From assembly GCA_001465935.1 (NCBI GenBank), contig LNKV01000013.1, positions 620,001 through 684,000 of the forward strand: 64,000 nt of DNA. The letters run 5' to 3'. Both the position numbers and the translations under genes were made by a program. This DNA comes from Clarireedia homoeocarpa. Its lineage: Eukaryota; Ascomycota; Leotiomycetes; Helotiales; Rutstroemiaceae. Below the pieces are notes generated by a model. That model saw only the letters and a program-made list of their open reading frames with translations. It ran no database searches and was not told the origin of the DNA. Of this stretch, positions 12,099 through 23,590 are shown piece after piece. The first letter of the stretch is position 1; the number at the start of each line of letters is the position of its first letter.

Positions 12099-12544
12099 AA
12101 GGAATTGTTGAATCGGATAGGCTGCGAAAAGCCGTAGTAGATGTAGGAGATTTCGACGAATGATGATGATTTTTTCAACGTTTCAACGCCGTGCAATTGA
12201 CTATTACAACCGTCATTGTAAGCCACCACAGCTATACCAGACGACATAGACATTGTGATGGAAATGTAAACTGATAGATTATCGATGTACCAAGCACTGC
12301 TTTGATTATTGGCGAGTCTTGTAAAATTGCGATGTGGTGGATTTTGTAAATGAATCCGAGGGGTTTAATTTGTGCGGGGTTCTGACTTAACATCGGGCCA
12401 TCTTCGCGACTAATTTTACCATCTCGACAAACAGCTCTGCTTCATTATCCTTTATCTAAGAAAAATCGAATATATTTAACATCTCCAAGTCAAACCAGAC
12501 AACCTGTTCTAATCTCCCAAACACAGATTCCATCCATCTATCAC
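12099..12544. other. Intergenic region, convergent
   Basis: This stretch of 446 bp lies between the stop of the ceramide synthase gene and the 3' end of the CYP65-like gene on the other strand. It is AT-rich and probably holds both 3' UTRs. No gene is seen. Confidence 0.55.
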
Positions 12545-14249
12545 TTACTCTCTAAGTACCGGCTTCAAACGAACAAACAATGGTGGTTTTTCCCACAGCA
12601 AGTAGATCTTCATATTCTCAGCCCACGAGCTACTTTCCTCAGCCAACTCCAGATCAAAGTTCCAAAGTGTTCTGGCGAGAATCAATCGCATCTCCGCATA
12701 TGCTAAACTGCAACACCGCGCACGACATTAGCAACAGCAAATCAACTCAAAGAAGATGAAATACACTTACTTCCTACCAACACAGTTCCGCGGTCCCAAG
12801 CTGAACGGTTGAAAAGCGCCTTTTGCATCTTCGGCGTATTGAGGATCATCAAGCCATCGCTCCGGTGCGAACTTGTACGGATTCTTGAAATTGCGCGAAG
12901 CGTGATGAGAGGCGTAGAGCACGCAGGAAACATTGGTCTATGGTTAAGACGAAAGATACATATTAGCTAGACATCATCAATCAGAGTCAAGAAAGAAGGA
13001 AACCTACCCCACCCGGAACCCAGTATCCCGAAATCCATTGCCCCGCCCCTGGAACAACTCTTGGGCTGCCAAAAGGTGCTGGTGGAAAAATCCTCATCGT
13101 TTCATCTAGAACGGCTAGTTGGTAGCGCAGCTTGTTGACGCTGACTATGTTGATTTCATCCTCCGTTTTAAACTCTGTCCGGATCTCTTTGACAAGCTTC
13201 TCCATGATTGTGGGGTTCTTCAGAAGATGGTACGTAACTGCCGCAAGTAAAGTCGCTGTGGTTTCGCTTCCTGCGAGCAGCAAGATATAGAACGTAGCAC
13301 CGATCTCTTCGCGAGACATTCCAGTCTCCTTGTCGTTGTGCTTCGCGACGTAAGTCATAAAGTCCTTGCGATCTGTTTCGCGGTCCAATCTTGCATATAT
13401 TTTTTCTTTCACACGACTTATCTGAGTTTTCCTTTGCTGCAACAACTTTTTCGGTATCAATTTGTTTAACAGGCCCGTGAAGAGCGGGCCAAATCGCTTG
13501 GAAGCGCCGATAAATGCAGCTGCTTTGAATGACTTGAAAACATACGAGACCCAGGGATGATATTCATTGTATTCAAGACAGCCGAACGCCTCACCAAGAG
13601 TTAGGTCACCAATGATGTCGAAAGTGGTGAAATTGTACCAAGAGACCATATCCAGTGGCTTCTTTTCGGCATTTTGGTGAAGCTGCGCAATGAGAAGATC
13701 GATATACTTCTTGAGTATCGGCTCCTGTTCTCTCAGAGCTTTCTCCGAGAATGCATGAGATAGCAGTCTTCGGTAACGACTGTGGTCGGCGTCGCTTTGC
13801 ACGCTGAGGATCGAGGCAATGCCATTAGGTGGGGTAACATATTGAACGGGATCCTTAGGAAACGAAGCGCGCCCTTGATGTTTCGAGTAAATATCTTGAA
13901 ATGCCTGAGGACTGCTGAAGGCTAGTTCATCAGGAGCCGTTCGAACAACCTCTCCGTATTGCTCGTGCAGCTCAGAGACTTTGTATGGCAAGCGACCTTT
14001 GAGTACGTTTCTGACGCTGGGAATGCGTGATGCTGCGAATGATTTTGGTCCAGGGAATTCAGAAAGAGGATGTAAATATATATTGTAAATAACTACTCCA
14101 ACAAGGTAAATGACTGTCTATCAAAAATTGGTAAGCACGTGTTCTGTTAACAGTAGGTATAGTAACGATAATCTTACTGCTGCTGATACGACGAACGATA
14201 GCTCTATGAACGTCCGAAATATGCCTCCTAAACTCAGATTGAAATCCAT
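12545..14249 (-). CDS. Cytochrome P450, isotrichodermin C-15 hydroxylase-like (CYP65 type)
   Basis: This is an ER-anchored P450 of the group often found in fungal secondary-metabolite clusters. Four exons (14178-14249, 13008-14117, 12771-12937, 12545-12707) give 503 residues. The anchor is in residues 8-45, followed by HPLSEFPGPKS, a typical proline-rich hinge. Other motifs are the I-helix LLLAGSETTA near 305, ExxR in DETMRIFPPAP near 362, FAPERW, and the haem loop FSLGPRNCVG with the ligand Cys near 446, then NLAYAEMRLILARTLWNFD. These match the family of isotrichodermin C-15 hydroxylase and similar enzymes; the actual substrate is unknown. The first intron (14118-14177) is needed to join the anchor to the rest. 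An upstream in-frame ATG exists, so the start is the least certain part. It converges on the ceramide synthase gene. Confidence 0.88.
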
Positions 14250-15189
14250 GATCTCAGAATTGTATCCAGAGTATAATTTCGACATGAATGCAAGATTGAT
14301 GCCGGGTGTTGTTGGGGTCAGTGGAAGATCTGGCGCTGAAAACACCCTTACGAACTTCCTCTTCTGATCGATATCCGCGCATATCACGCACGTTGGAACC
14401 TGTTCAAAAGTCTCTTTTACTTCTTTTTATATTAAAATATGGAAGATTAAGGGATAAGAAGTCTCAACGTACAATTGGTTGGCAATACGGAGACATAACC
14501 CAAAGCGAGCATTTGAGCGGGTGCGGATATGAACGTCGGTTCCGCTTCCGTGCGGGGAACCCATCACGTTATTTGTTTCGCCGCCCTCCACTGACGATAC
14601 TAATACTTGCACGAGCGAGAAAGATTGTATACATTTGAGAGGTATCAATGATTTTCTTGATGGAGTTCTATACGAATGCATATAGGTGGAGTGCTTGATC
14701 GACCAATTATCATGACATGATTCATTCTTGCCCTGTTCCTGAGCGTCTATCAAGCTCGTCGAAGATTCAGCGTTGAAAGACGGTTAATCAAGGGCCTGAA
14801 TTCTCCCTCCTTGATATCCAAGCTCAATTGGCTACAGTCAGACTTCTCTTCTCAGTAGCAGCTTGTCAAAAACACACACTGCTTCACCACCGTCATGTTA
14901 TTCCCACATACTCTGCTTCCTGTTCTGTTTATATGGTCATCTGTATGCCCAACCAAATACCTAGCCTGCAACACACAAATTTCGCTGTGGTCAGGAGTTC
15001 CTTTAAAAAAAAAAAAAATGAGACCTCCGAGTGGCTTCCTTGAAATATGTGTTCGCAAACTCGCAGTCTTTACTCGCTCGGTCATCCAGAAGAACCACTC
15101 GACAAACTCGGATCTTTACCAGCCTGATCCAAATGCCCACTACCTGGCTTGGAGTTCCAATTTGCTCGCCCATGAACCTCAGTTGGCGG
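14250..15189. other. Intergenic region
   Basis: The stretch upstream of the CYP65-like gene holds its promoter. A poly-A tract occurs at 15005-15018. The open frames seen here on both strands (up to about 145 codons near 14895-15332) overlap the antisense of the next small gene and show no domain. Confidence 0.5.
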
Positions 15190-15546
15190 TTATAACTCTT
15201 TGTTCGCTCGACCAGAATCCTCACTCCCTCTCTCGGTATCCTCATTCGATCGATTTCTTCCCGCTTCAGACATCTCCTCGCCCAGTTGCGCTATACGTTC
15301 TTTCTTCGTCCGACGCGCAGCAAACAGCTTAAACAAATAAGAGGCAATGTCAATAAAGATAAGACATGAGTGCAAGCCTAGGCAGCATTGGAAAATCCTT
15401 CTCATCGAGATTGGAACAAATATAATGAACACTATGGTGTCCAGGTTTCTTTTTGCCCACAGGCACAAAAGTAATATGTATCCAGTTACGCATAGAATGT
15501 TGAAGACAAGTCTTTTGTAGCCGAGTTTTGGGGGGGATGGAGGCAT
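15190..15546 (-). CDS. Small predicted multi-pass membrane protein, orphan
   Basis: A single exon of 118 residues starts at the ATG at 15546 (MPPSPPKLGYKRL). Three hydrophobic segments lie at about residues 14-30, 36-52 and 58-75, followed by a strongly charged C-terminal tail of about 40 residues rich in Glu, Arg and Asn. The layout is protein-like, and composition differs from the surrounding DNA, but I recognise no family. The frame is open upstream to 15723, so a longer N-terminus or an upstream exon is possible. It could also be a chance frame. Confidence 0.4.
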   Translation of the reverse strand: MPPSPPKLGYKRLVFNILCVTGYILLLCLWAKRNLDTIVFIIFVPISMRRIFQCCLGLHSCLIFIDIASYLFKLFAARRTKKERIAQLGEEMSEAGRNRSNEDTERGSEDSGRANKEL

Positions 15547-16515
15547 TTCGAATGTCGAGGTTATGACTAGCTTGGGATTGATACGTGATGTGAATTCCTG
15601 GTAGGGAAGATGAATATTGGAGTGGAGAAAGCTTGCAGGTGGTGAATGAAGAGAACTAGTCTGGGTACATATAACACAATGCATTAATCTTGTAAAGGGA
15701 GAGGAGAGGTTCACGAGCTGCATTCCCAGCCGCAGTCTGCATTCCTTCTTGTAATATCGTATATGATGGAGTATGCACTTGCAAATGTCTCACAAAAATA
15801 GAAGCCACAAGGCTCGCCAAGTTGAATTCATTGCGGCAAGGTTGATTTGTTCACTTGAACGCACTATTGAAAGCCAAAAAATTCTTGCTCTAAGATTTCC
15901 TTTTCTTGAATCTGCCAGATGGAGATGAGGGAGGTGAGGTGATAGGCAGGAAAAACGACAGAATTTAGTGCTTTTTACCATTGATCGACTTTTGAAACCC
16001 CTACTTCACGACTAAAGAGGAAGAACGTGTACTGGGAGATCGTATCCTGGGTAAAACTACAAAAAGATATCTGGACAGAGAAGCCATTGATTAGTAAGCA
16101 CACATGGAGGTATTTGCCGATTCCGCCCCTCAGTTAGCTTGGTTTTGGGTTGAGCTTCAGCTTACTTACCTACCAAGTTCAAATTCAGGAACCTCGTTGA
16201 ATTGACATCTATCCATCCGCTGCATTAATTCCATACGTCAAAATGGAATAAACCACTGTCTGTCTTGCTACGGAAATAGGTTTCTCTGCAGCGGTCTGGT
16301 GTTCGACTACAGCTGCTCACTGTCGCATGCGACTGATCGACCTCCACTGGTGGAAAGCCGAACCACGTGCACCATCTCAACGTGCAACGTTCACATGTTG
16401 CATATTGTGACCTTCTTTACTGATTAATTTTCTCTAGTTAAGGCAAGGGCGGCTCTTCTTGGAGATCTAGCAACTAGATCCAACATCTCCCCTCTCACAT
16501 CAGATATCTTACCAA
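15547..16515. other. Intergenic region
   Basis: About 970 bp with no supportable gene. It has short hairpin-prone and purine-rich tracts near 15900-15960, and the promoter of the following small ORF is presumably in the last 200 bases. Confidence 0.5.
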
Positions 16516-16968
16516 ATGGTGCACCACGCAATCAAACGTGCCTCTTGGATCGTCCTCGCCCTCCTAACCCGCTGCTGTTTCGAAATCTTTCACGAAGTAG
16601 CCACCGAATCATTTTTCCTCCCTTCCCACCTGCTTCTCCACCCCAATGCTACTTTACCTTCTGAAAAATCCGATCATAAAGAATGCCAAGACTGCAGAAA
16701 GGCTCGCATCAAAGAGAACGAGAAGTGGCGGCGCGAAGCAAGGGTCAGAGGATATAGAACAGCTTTGGGGACTTTTTTATGGAAGGCTAAGACGCGGAGA
16801 GCGAAAGTTGTGCTGGGAGAGCTGGTGCTGGCGGGGGCGGTGGGATCGGGATGTTGGGGGATGTGGAAGACAAGGGGGGTATGGGGTTGGGACGGGATTC
16901 CAGTAGGGTTGGTGGGATGGGGAATTCTGGATTGGTGGGATGAGTGGCGGGAGGGAGGTTATAGCTGA
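16516..16968 (+). CDS. Small Trp/Gly-rich hypothetical protein, possible membrane association
   Basis: A single open frame of 150 residues starts at an ATG in good context (accaaatgg). Residues 10-35 are moderately hydrophobic with two Cys. Residues 50-75 hold a CxxC pair (ECQDCRKAR) in a charged Lys/Arg/Glu helix. The C-terminal third is hydrophobic and very rich in Gly and Trp (MWKTRGVWGWDGIPVGLVGW). Base use moves from C-rich in the first part to G-rich in the last, a pattern also seen in recognised genes of this window. I recognise no family. Confidence 0.42.
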   Translation: MVHHAIKRASWIVLALLTRCCFEIFHEVATESFFLPSHLLLHPNATLPSEKSDHKECQDCRKARIKENEKWRREARVRGYRTALGTFLWKAKTRRAKVVLGELVLAGAVGSGCWGMWKTRGVWGWDGIPVGLVGWGILDWWDEWREGGYS

Positions 16969-17858
16969 GTTGATGAAAGGCTGCGGTGGTTGATAAGGGT
17001 AGAAGCTTGAGCCTTGAGGCGTTTCAATTGGGTGGAATACTAGGTGTGCCTGCACGCTACTCGAGCTTGTTTGAAGCAAGGCTCATGATCAGAATGATAC
17101 ATATATGTCGGATGAAGCTCTCTACGCAAAGTCCGCCTTGAAAGAGCCATAAAGCGCCGCTAGCCGTATCCAATTCCATCGATACAGTCGGGCGTTTCTG
17201 CGAGACAGTGCTACCATAAGCTAGCTCTGCGGGGAAACTGTTAATATGGGCTCATTTTATGCTATGTCGTGCCTCCTTAATGGAAATTTTAAGCTTTGAG
17301 TGTTGACAAAAGGTAACTTTGACTCCGTCAGAAGGTAAGGTCTATCACTGGTGTTACAGCGGCAATTCAATGCGACTATACATATAAAGGGAGCATATTT
17401 TGAATCGATGGCCTTATTTTACATAATTGGAAACGTATAATGATTGGGACTCTTACTGCCCATCATCTTCAAACGGAAACAAAGAACATGAGTACATGCC
17501 GTTCCGACCCGACTTGGCGTGAGATCACTTGCAAAACACATCCAACATGATCATCATAAAACATTCCCACAATCTATAAAAGCTATTCAATCCTCGCTTT
17601 GCGTACCACACCCATTTCCTCTTTTCATCCTCGCACAGAATTATCTCTGACCACCTAAAGTCCAACCCCTCATCACCCGTCCTAATCACTCTGCAATGGC
17701 CAGCTGACACCCCGCCACAATTCTTCCCCTCCTCTACCTCATTCAAAACCCCTCGAACGCAATATGCGCCACTTTCCGAAACCAAGACTTTATTATTCCT
17801 CTGGGTTGAGAAGTTTTATGAAACGTAAATTCATATTTGTTTGAGCGGACGATAAGAT
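16969..17858. other. Intergenic region with a coding-like minus-strand frame
   Basis: Most of the stretch is featureless. A minus-strand frame at 17525-17800 reads like protein (for example GAYCVRGVLNEVEEGKNCGG and LCEDEKRKWVWYAKRG) and could be the last exon of a minus-strand gene, with a cccag acceptor near 17809. I could not find a matching upstream donor, so no gene model is proposed. Confidence 0.35.
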
Positions 17859-18296
17859 ATGCCAACGGCATCGCAAAATTGTATCGAGATATGGAGAAGC
17901 GAGGTTTCGTCGCAGACGTCTTCTGCATCGGTTTCAGTGGCAGAAAGAGCACCCGCTAGGCAAGTGGGATTCTGGAGGCGAATTTTTGGGCTGAAGGCAG
18001 GGGCTGTGATGGAGGGAGAGGGAGAGGGAGGGTTGGGTGCGGGGATGGGTATAATGAGGAGGAGAGGAGAGGTAGAGAGGACGAGGATGTATAATGTTAG
18101 GAGTAGAGAGAGGGAGGAGTTTAGCGCGGCAGGGAGAAGGTTGGATAGAGACGATGATGGGGGAAGTAGTATGGGGCTTGAGGGGACTGAGGAGAGTGCT
18201 GGAGGAGGTTTGAGAGATAGGAGAGCCAGGCTGGAAAGAGCAGCAAGGCTACTAGGTCGGAGTGAGGATGTGGGCGGAGATAGTGGAGGGACATGA
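17859..18296 (+). other. Open frame on both strands, strand unresolved
   Basis: A 145-codon plus-strand frame (starts MPTASQNCIEIW, with QVGFWRRIFGLKAG and an Arg/Gly-rich end) overlaps a 165-codon minus-strand frame rich in Ser, Pro and Leu. The plus frame has a protein-like Arg/Glu-rich tail. The minus frame could join the coding-like segment at 17525-17800. The region is purine-rich on the plus strand, which by itself produces long open frames on both strands. I cannot choose between them. Confidence 0.3.
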
Positions 18297-18887
18297 ACAG
18301 CAAGAGTTGGGGACAAAGTTCGAGGCAAGCGTGGAAAGGAAGCATGGTTGGAGTATATAGCATGGTGGTTTTTTTAATTGACATCATACTTATGGTCGAG
18401 GTAGTGCAACGTGCCTCAGTGTCTGTCTTTTGTGGACTACACAAATCAAATAAGTCTTTGATGTAGAAGCTTGATGAACTTCCAGGGGAAGGTAAAACAC
18501 GGCCATCAATTCGATTTTGATTCGAATCGCTCGACAATGGATGGCTCTAGCAGGAAATAATATAGGACAATAAAGGCAAACTTCCTAAATGCGCGCAAGA
18601 AAACATTCTCATTCATGAGATTTTGCCTACTAGGTGCGTTGTTCCACTTCGACCATTCCTTTCATAGCAACGACCGTATCTCACCCCGAGTCTCAACTGT
18701 ACTTTCCATTATGCAGCATTGATGCCACCGCATTCTCGAAATCACATATTTTTGTCAGCAAAGAGTCCGTGCACGAATCCCAAAGAAACTCCGGCGGCAA
18801 ACTCCAGGCGACGAGGTACATCTCTCCTCCCTACAGTGTTTAGTTTCCAGCAATCAACAACTTCAGGATTCTGTGCAATCTCTCAAG
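18297..18887. other. Intergenic region, thioredoxin gene promoter side
   Basis: Nothing beyond the likely promoter and leader of the thioredoxin-PITH gene is seen. Short frames on both strands lack features. Confidence 0.5.
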
Positions 18888-20104
18888 ATGTCGAAAACGG
18901 TTCAGATCTCATCGCTGGCACAATTCAGCGGACTTTTGAAGAGCTCCAGAATAGTGGTGGCAGATTGTAAGCTACCCCTCCAACCCCTCCTGCTGGACGG
19001 TTCGGTCGTCCACAAGGTTGCTTTTGGAGCAGGACTTGTACTGATATTTTCATCGTTGTATAGTCTATGCAGATTGGTGTGGGCCATGCAAAGCTATCGC
19101 GCCGTTGTATGAGCAACTCTCTGCGCAGTTATCTCGTCCCAGTCAGATTACTTTTACCAAGATCAATGTCGATACCCAGAAGGAGATTGCGGCGAACAAC
19201 AACGTTACTGCGTATGTACACACACTTCCTGTTCAATACACCTTCGCTCCATATCAGGAAGTTCTGGGGCCAGGTAATATTTAGGCTAACTGACTACATC
19301 TCCAGCATGCCAACATTCATCATCTTCAAGCAAGGTCAAGCAGTCGAGAAAGTCCAGGGCGCCGATCAACGCAAACTACAAGATATTGTTAAGAAGTTAG
19401 CCGCAGAAGCAGAGGGAAGTTCTTCATCCGGATTCGCAGGAAGTTCAGGTGGCGCAAGCGGATGGCGCATTGGCGATTTACCAAAGGGCTATAGTGACAT
19501 TACTGATCAAGTCGATGTCAAAGGCCTGGAGCTGCTGAATGCGGATAGCGAGTTCGGTGGTGTGCGAACCCTATTCGAGGATAGCAAGCCCACCGGCCTA
19601 CAGAAAGGAAAGGCAGCCGAGTCGAAAACTAAGGATTGGGTTGAGAGTGACACGGATGAGCAGCTTATGCTCTTCATGCCTTTCCAGTCTACACTGAAGG
19701 TCCATACTATCCAAGTGAGTAACAAGCCTCGCACCAATTCTGGACAACACTGACCCCTACAGATTACCTCTCTCCCACCTAGCTCCGAAGATGATGACGA
19801 AGTTCCTATGCGACCAAAGACCATTCAATTATACACAAACCGAGCCCACATTCTGGGATTCGAAGAGGCGGAAGATGTGCCCGCTGCTCAATCGATTACC
19901 CTAGAATCCAAGGATTGGGATGAGACTGGTACTGCTACACTCTCATTACGGTTCGTCAAGTTCCAAAATGTTACAAGCTTGGTGTTATTCATAGTCGATG
20001 GCGATGGAGAGGGCGAGAAGGTACGCGTGGACAGAATCAGGCTCATTGGAGAGACGGGCGAGAAGCGCGATGGGAAGATTGAGAAGATTGAGGATGATCA
20101 TTGA
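18888..20104 (+). CDS. Thioredoxin-like protein with PITH domain (TXNL1 type)
   Basis: Four exons (18888-18966, 19064-19211, 19306-19714, 19763-20104) give 325 residues. Residues 1-108 are a thioredoxin fold; intron 1 splits the codon just before YADWCGPCK, whose two redox cysteines are at about 32 and 35. MPTFIIFKQG supplies the conserved cis-proline. After a Gly/Ser linker, residues about 130-315 are a PITH domain, including DLNA-like LLNADSEFGG, a LMLFMPFQSTLKVHTIQ segment and LRFVKFQNVTSLVLFI. In animals this two-domain protein docks on the 26S proteasome lid; the same role here is inference from family knowledge. The C-terminus ends in a Glu/Lys/Asp tail. All splice phases agree. Confidence 0.92.
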
Positions 20105-21697
20105 AGATGGCGATCAATGACTTTTATGATGGTGATATTAGCGGTGCAAATGACATGGTAGCAATATCGAGGCATGGATGGCGTTAGCAGATGTGCTCAT
20201 GGTAGTTTCTATATTGGTAGGTAAAGGAATAAGGGTATGAGATTACGAAGCGTGAATTATTCTATCAGCTCCAATTCTGCATTCCACTTTGGCCATTAAA
20301 AATTCACCATGTGCGTGATGCTGAAGACGCTTGAGAGTATCATTCAATTCATTATAATTACTAGTATCGTAAGACGATTTCCTGTGGAAGCCATGAGCAG
20401 GTTTCAGAGCCAGCACACTCCCGCGAGGTTATCCTTTCTTAATCGCGATCGAATTCAAATAACAGCATATCGATCACTTCCGCCTCCAGATCCCGATCAT
20501 CCATCCTCAAATATTCAAGGCTCCAACACCTCATCAATCCTCAAACAATGAAAGTAAGTGAAAAACAAAAAATGTCCAATCCCCCTCCCATCCCCTCACC
20601 CACCAACCGTTATCCATCAGGCCCTTTCAGACAAACCGACAGACACAGCCCGGATCCTCTTCTTTCCTTTAACAAAAAGAGAAGAACCCGCGGTGAGAAG
20701 CAGAAAGAAAGAGAATCGTGTTGCAATTGGGTTTTCTCTGTGGTACGATTGACGCTCGAGAGTGATTTGACTCACATCATGGATTTTATCTTTCCCGGAG
20801 GAAAGATAGAAGATGTCCTGAGCAACTATTGGGGTTTGATCGTACCGCCGCACGTAAGGAGCTGGTTCCCCCAAGAAAAGAGCAGCTATATATAGAGGCC
20901 TAGAGCCCTAGGGCTAGTCGTAAGCGATGCCCTCAATGAAAGGGCTTCCTGGTGGGTATGTAAGAAGATTCCTAACTTACTTCGGTTACAGTTAGTTAGT
21001 CAATTCTATCAATTTGTAAGCTATGAAATCGCCCAGAATTACTTCTTTTGCTAGTTACAGTTTGGAGGATATAAACCTCCTTCGAACAGCTGTATAATTA
21101 GTTCTTCAGATAGATCAAAATCAAAATATTCTACACAAGTTTCAAATCTCGGCTCGGATTCAGCCTCAGCCTCAGCCTCAGCCTCAGCCTCAGCCTCATG
21201 AGATGGGAATTAGCAAGCTTCCGATATATGGGATACTGGTTTCTGGATTGATGCCTTGGTCCAACCCATTCATCTACTGACCAATATGTGCTTTCCTCGA
21301 CACAATCAAGTCTTTCAACCTACAACCTGTCTTTCTTCTTTATACCCATCTGCCTCAGAAATCATAAATAAAAATTGATAAGCTTCCGCCTACTTGGGTA
21401 ACCTTGACGTTGTCATGCAGCAACTTACTCGGCTTTCATCTAGTTGATCCCTATCCTTCGTATTAATCTTCCTAACTCCAGTCCAAATCAATCTATGCAA
21501 ACCAAGTTCAATGCCACTGCCATTCGAGGCCTGCTCAAATCACGTAACGTCTGTCCAATTGGTATCATGCTTGCGCCTGCTCGACCTGCCAACCTCACTA
21601 GTAACAGTACCAGCCTGTTTCTATCCTGCCGAACTTCTTCAATCCAATCCCATCATCGGCAAGTCTTAAAAGCTTTTCATGATAAACTCACATGGCC
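20105..21697. other. Intergenic region with a hexamer repeat
   Basis: The 3' flank of the thioredoxin gene runs into about 1.5 kb with no supportable gene. Frames near 20548-20895 and 21444-21881 are open but are either featureless or antisense to the minus-strand orphan that ends at 21698. A CAGCCT hexamer array lies at 21161-21198. Confidence 0.5.
21161..21198. repeat. CAGCCT hexanucleotide repeat
   Basis: Six or more perfect head-to-tail copies of a 6-bp unit, outside any recognised gene. Confidence 0.9.
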
Positions 21698-23590
21698 TTA
21701 TGCCAGCAGCTGTTCAATAAAGTTTCTCTCTGCCCCAACCTTTCTTCCCTCCCGCCCCACCACGAAATCATCCGGAAAGATTAAACAGCCCCATCGCTGG
21801 GGCCACCTCTGCCTATACCCCGCTTCCTCGATTCGAATGAACATCTTCAGCTCGTCCTCTGCTTTCACAGCCAACAATTGATCCAGTATTCCCCTTTCCC
21901 TCTCCTCAACCTTTGAATGAAGTTTGCATGCCGGATTTGGCAGGTGCTGGTCTACAAACTTCGTGTATCCTGCTAGGTTAGTGTATATGGTGCTAAAATC
22001 TTTGTATTCTGAGAGCATGTCATGTAGATTGGTGAGGATAGAGAGTTGGGAGAGAAGATGAGGAGATGCGGTGAAGGGGATATGCTGCAGGAGGGAGAGA
22101 AGTTGGGGGAAGACTATGAGAGCAGAGGAGGTTGGTAAGGGAGAATATTGCAGGAGCGTGGAATCGATGTTTGCCGGAAAGGGAGAAAGGGGGCGGGAAA
22201 GGGAAGCTGGATGAGCGAGGGTAAGAGATAATATACCCGCTAGTGGTTTCTATGTTGATGTTAAGGTTGTTGCTGCAGTTCGAATTAACCACACTAGCGA
22301 TCTCGGCGGTGCGGTGCTTGGCGACGCGCTTGGGGGCACGCTCTGTGGTGCTTTTGATGTTGCGCTTGATATCGCGAGAGGTGTGTAGAGGACTGGGTTC
22401 GTGACTGCTTGAAACTGAGCGGATGGAAGACGTAGAGATAGTTTCGTCGTCGTCAATGATTATCAGTAAAGCCTAATTTCAAGTTGCTCAAAGAAGGGTG
22501 GGAAGAGAAATATTTCTGGCTGAATGAATTGGCGGCTTCAATTGCCTCCAGAATGTGCGCGTTCCGGTTCCGGTCAGGTTTGCTGAATAACCCAGCGTGT
22601 GAGGTGATTGTCGGAGGCCACGTAGCGGTGTTGATCACGGGGAAACTCCCAAGGACTGGACCAGGCTCGCTCAAGTTACTGACGGGTGTTTAGTAATTCG
22701 GAATGAAGCACGAAAAATGTGGGAGAGTTTACCACTTAGTATCTACGAAAGCATCTCCGTTATTTATGCGATTATAGTCTAGAGTGGTGCCATAAGCCTG
22801 CCAGTTACTCTTCCTTGCATTCCGCGAATTGGTGGTAGCACTGATAGTATGTGCATTGTCAAAAACGTAGGAGAGGTTGGATCCAGCTAACTGAGCCATA
22901 GTAGCAGCTTGATTCTGTTTCGACTCAGTGGCCCACCCCTGATTCTGGTTCTGAAGTGCGGCTGAAATGAATTTTGGCGCAGATCGAGCAATACTTAGTT
23001 AGAGAGGAGGTTGAGAAGCATAAAATTGTACCAAGAGAAAAAAATTACTGAAATACACGAAGCCAAGGAGATATTTCAAGTAGAGTGTAGACGTTTTCAA
23101 AAAGGGTTAGAAAGCGAGATGAAATCGAAGAAAACTATTTCAAGAATTAGAAATTGGACGAAAGTTTCCCAACATTACTGTGGGCATATTTGGCTGCCCC
23201 TAGGTGTTAGTCCATCAACAATAGCTCTAAACAACGGTATATCTTCGTCTATTGATGATATTATGGTATCAGATAGTGAATGGGAAAGCATAATATCTGT
23301 TGTCTGACGAGTCATACAGTTCAACTTCGCTGGAAGCTGAGGGATACTAGTCGAAGAAGCGAAGTTGCCGACAGAAACCAAACGATCCCATGATGAGTAG
23401 TATAGGAAAACACTTGACAAGAATCACCAAGCATTCTACAGAGATGAAGGCATCTCGAGTAGTCTGAATAGAAAGTAACTGATCATACACTGGTATGATT
23501 GAATAACTTGCTGACCGAAGCTTCTACTCGCCGAGCACGAAGCCCAGGTGGAAGGATGTTGTAAATGGAGGTTGGCGCCTGCACCACCAT
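21698..23590 (-). CDS. Multi-exon orphan protein, unknown function
   Basis: I built a six-exon minus-strand model: 23489-23590, 23179-23336, 22733-22993, 22639-22678, 22295-22472 and 21698-22239, giving 426 residues. Segments that read like protein are MVVQAPTSIYNILPPGLRAR, SIDEDIPLFRAIVDGLTPRG, SAPKFISAALQNQNQGWA, a Ser-rich middle (DDDETISTSSIRSVSSS) followed by basic KR-rich sequence, and a C-terminal part with LLSQLSILTNLHDMLSEYKD and DELKMFIRIEEAGYRQRW. The 3' exon is the best supported. The junction 22473-22638 is doubtful, because the sequence it removes also looks coding; without that intron there is a frame break near 22455. The gene may therefore be intact with odd splicing or be newly frameshifted. 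I recognise no family. Confidence 0.45.

Noticed and set aside
23179..23346. A frameshift in the second exon of the minus-strand orphan
   Set aside because: I first used the acceptor at 23347, which gave a stop after about 25 codons. The next AG ten bases downstream (ccctcag, exon from 23336) joins in frame, so no frameshift is needed there.
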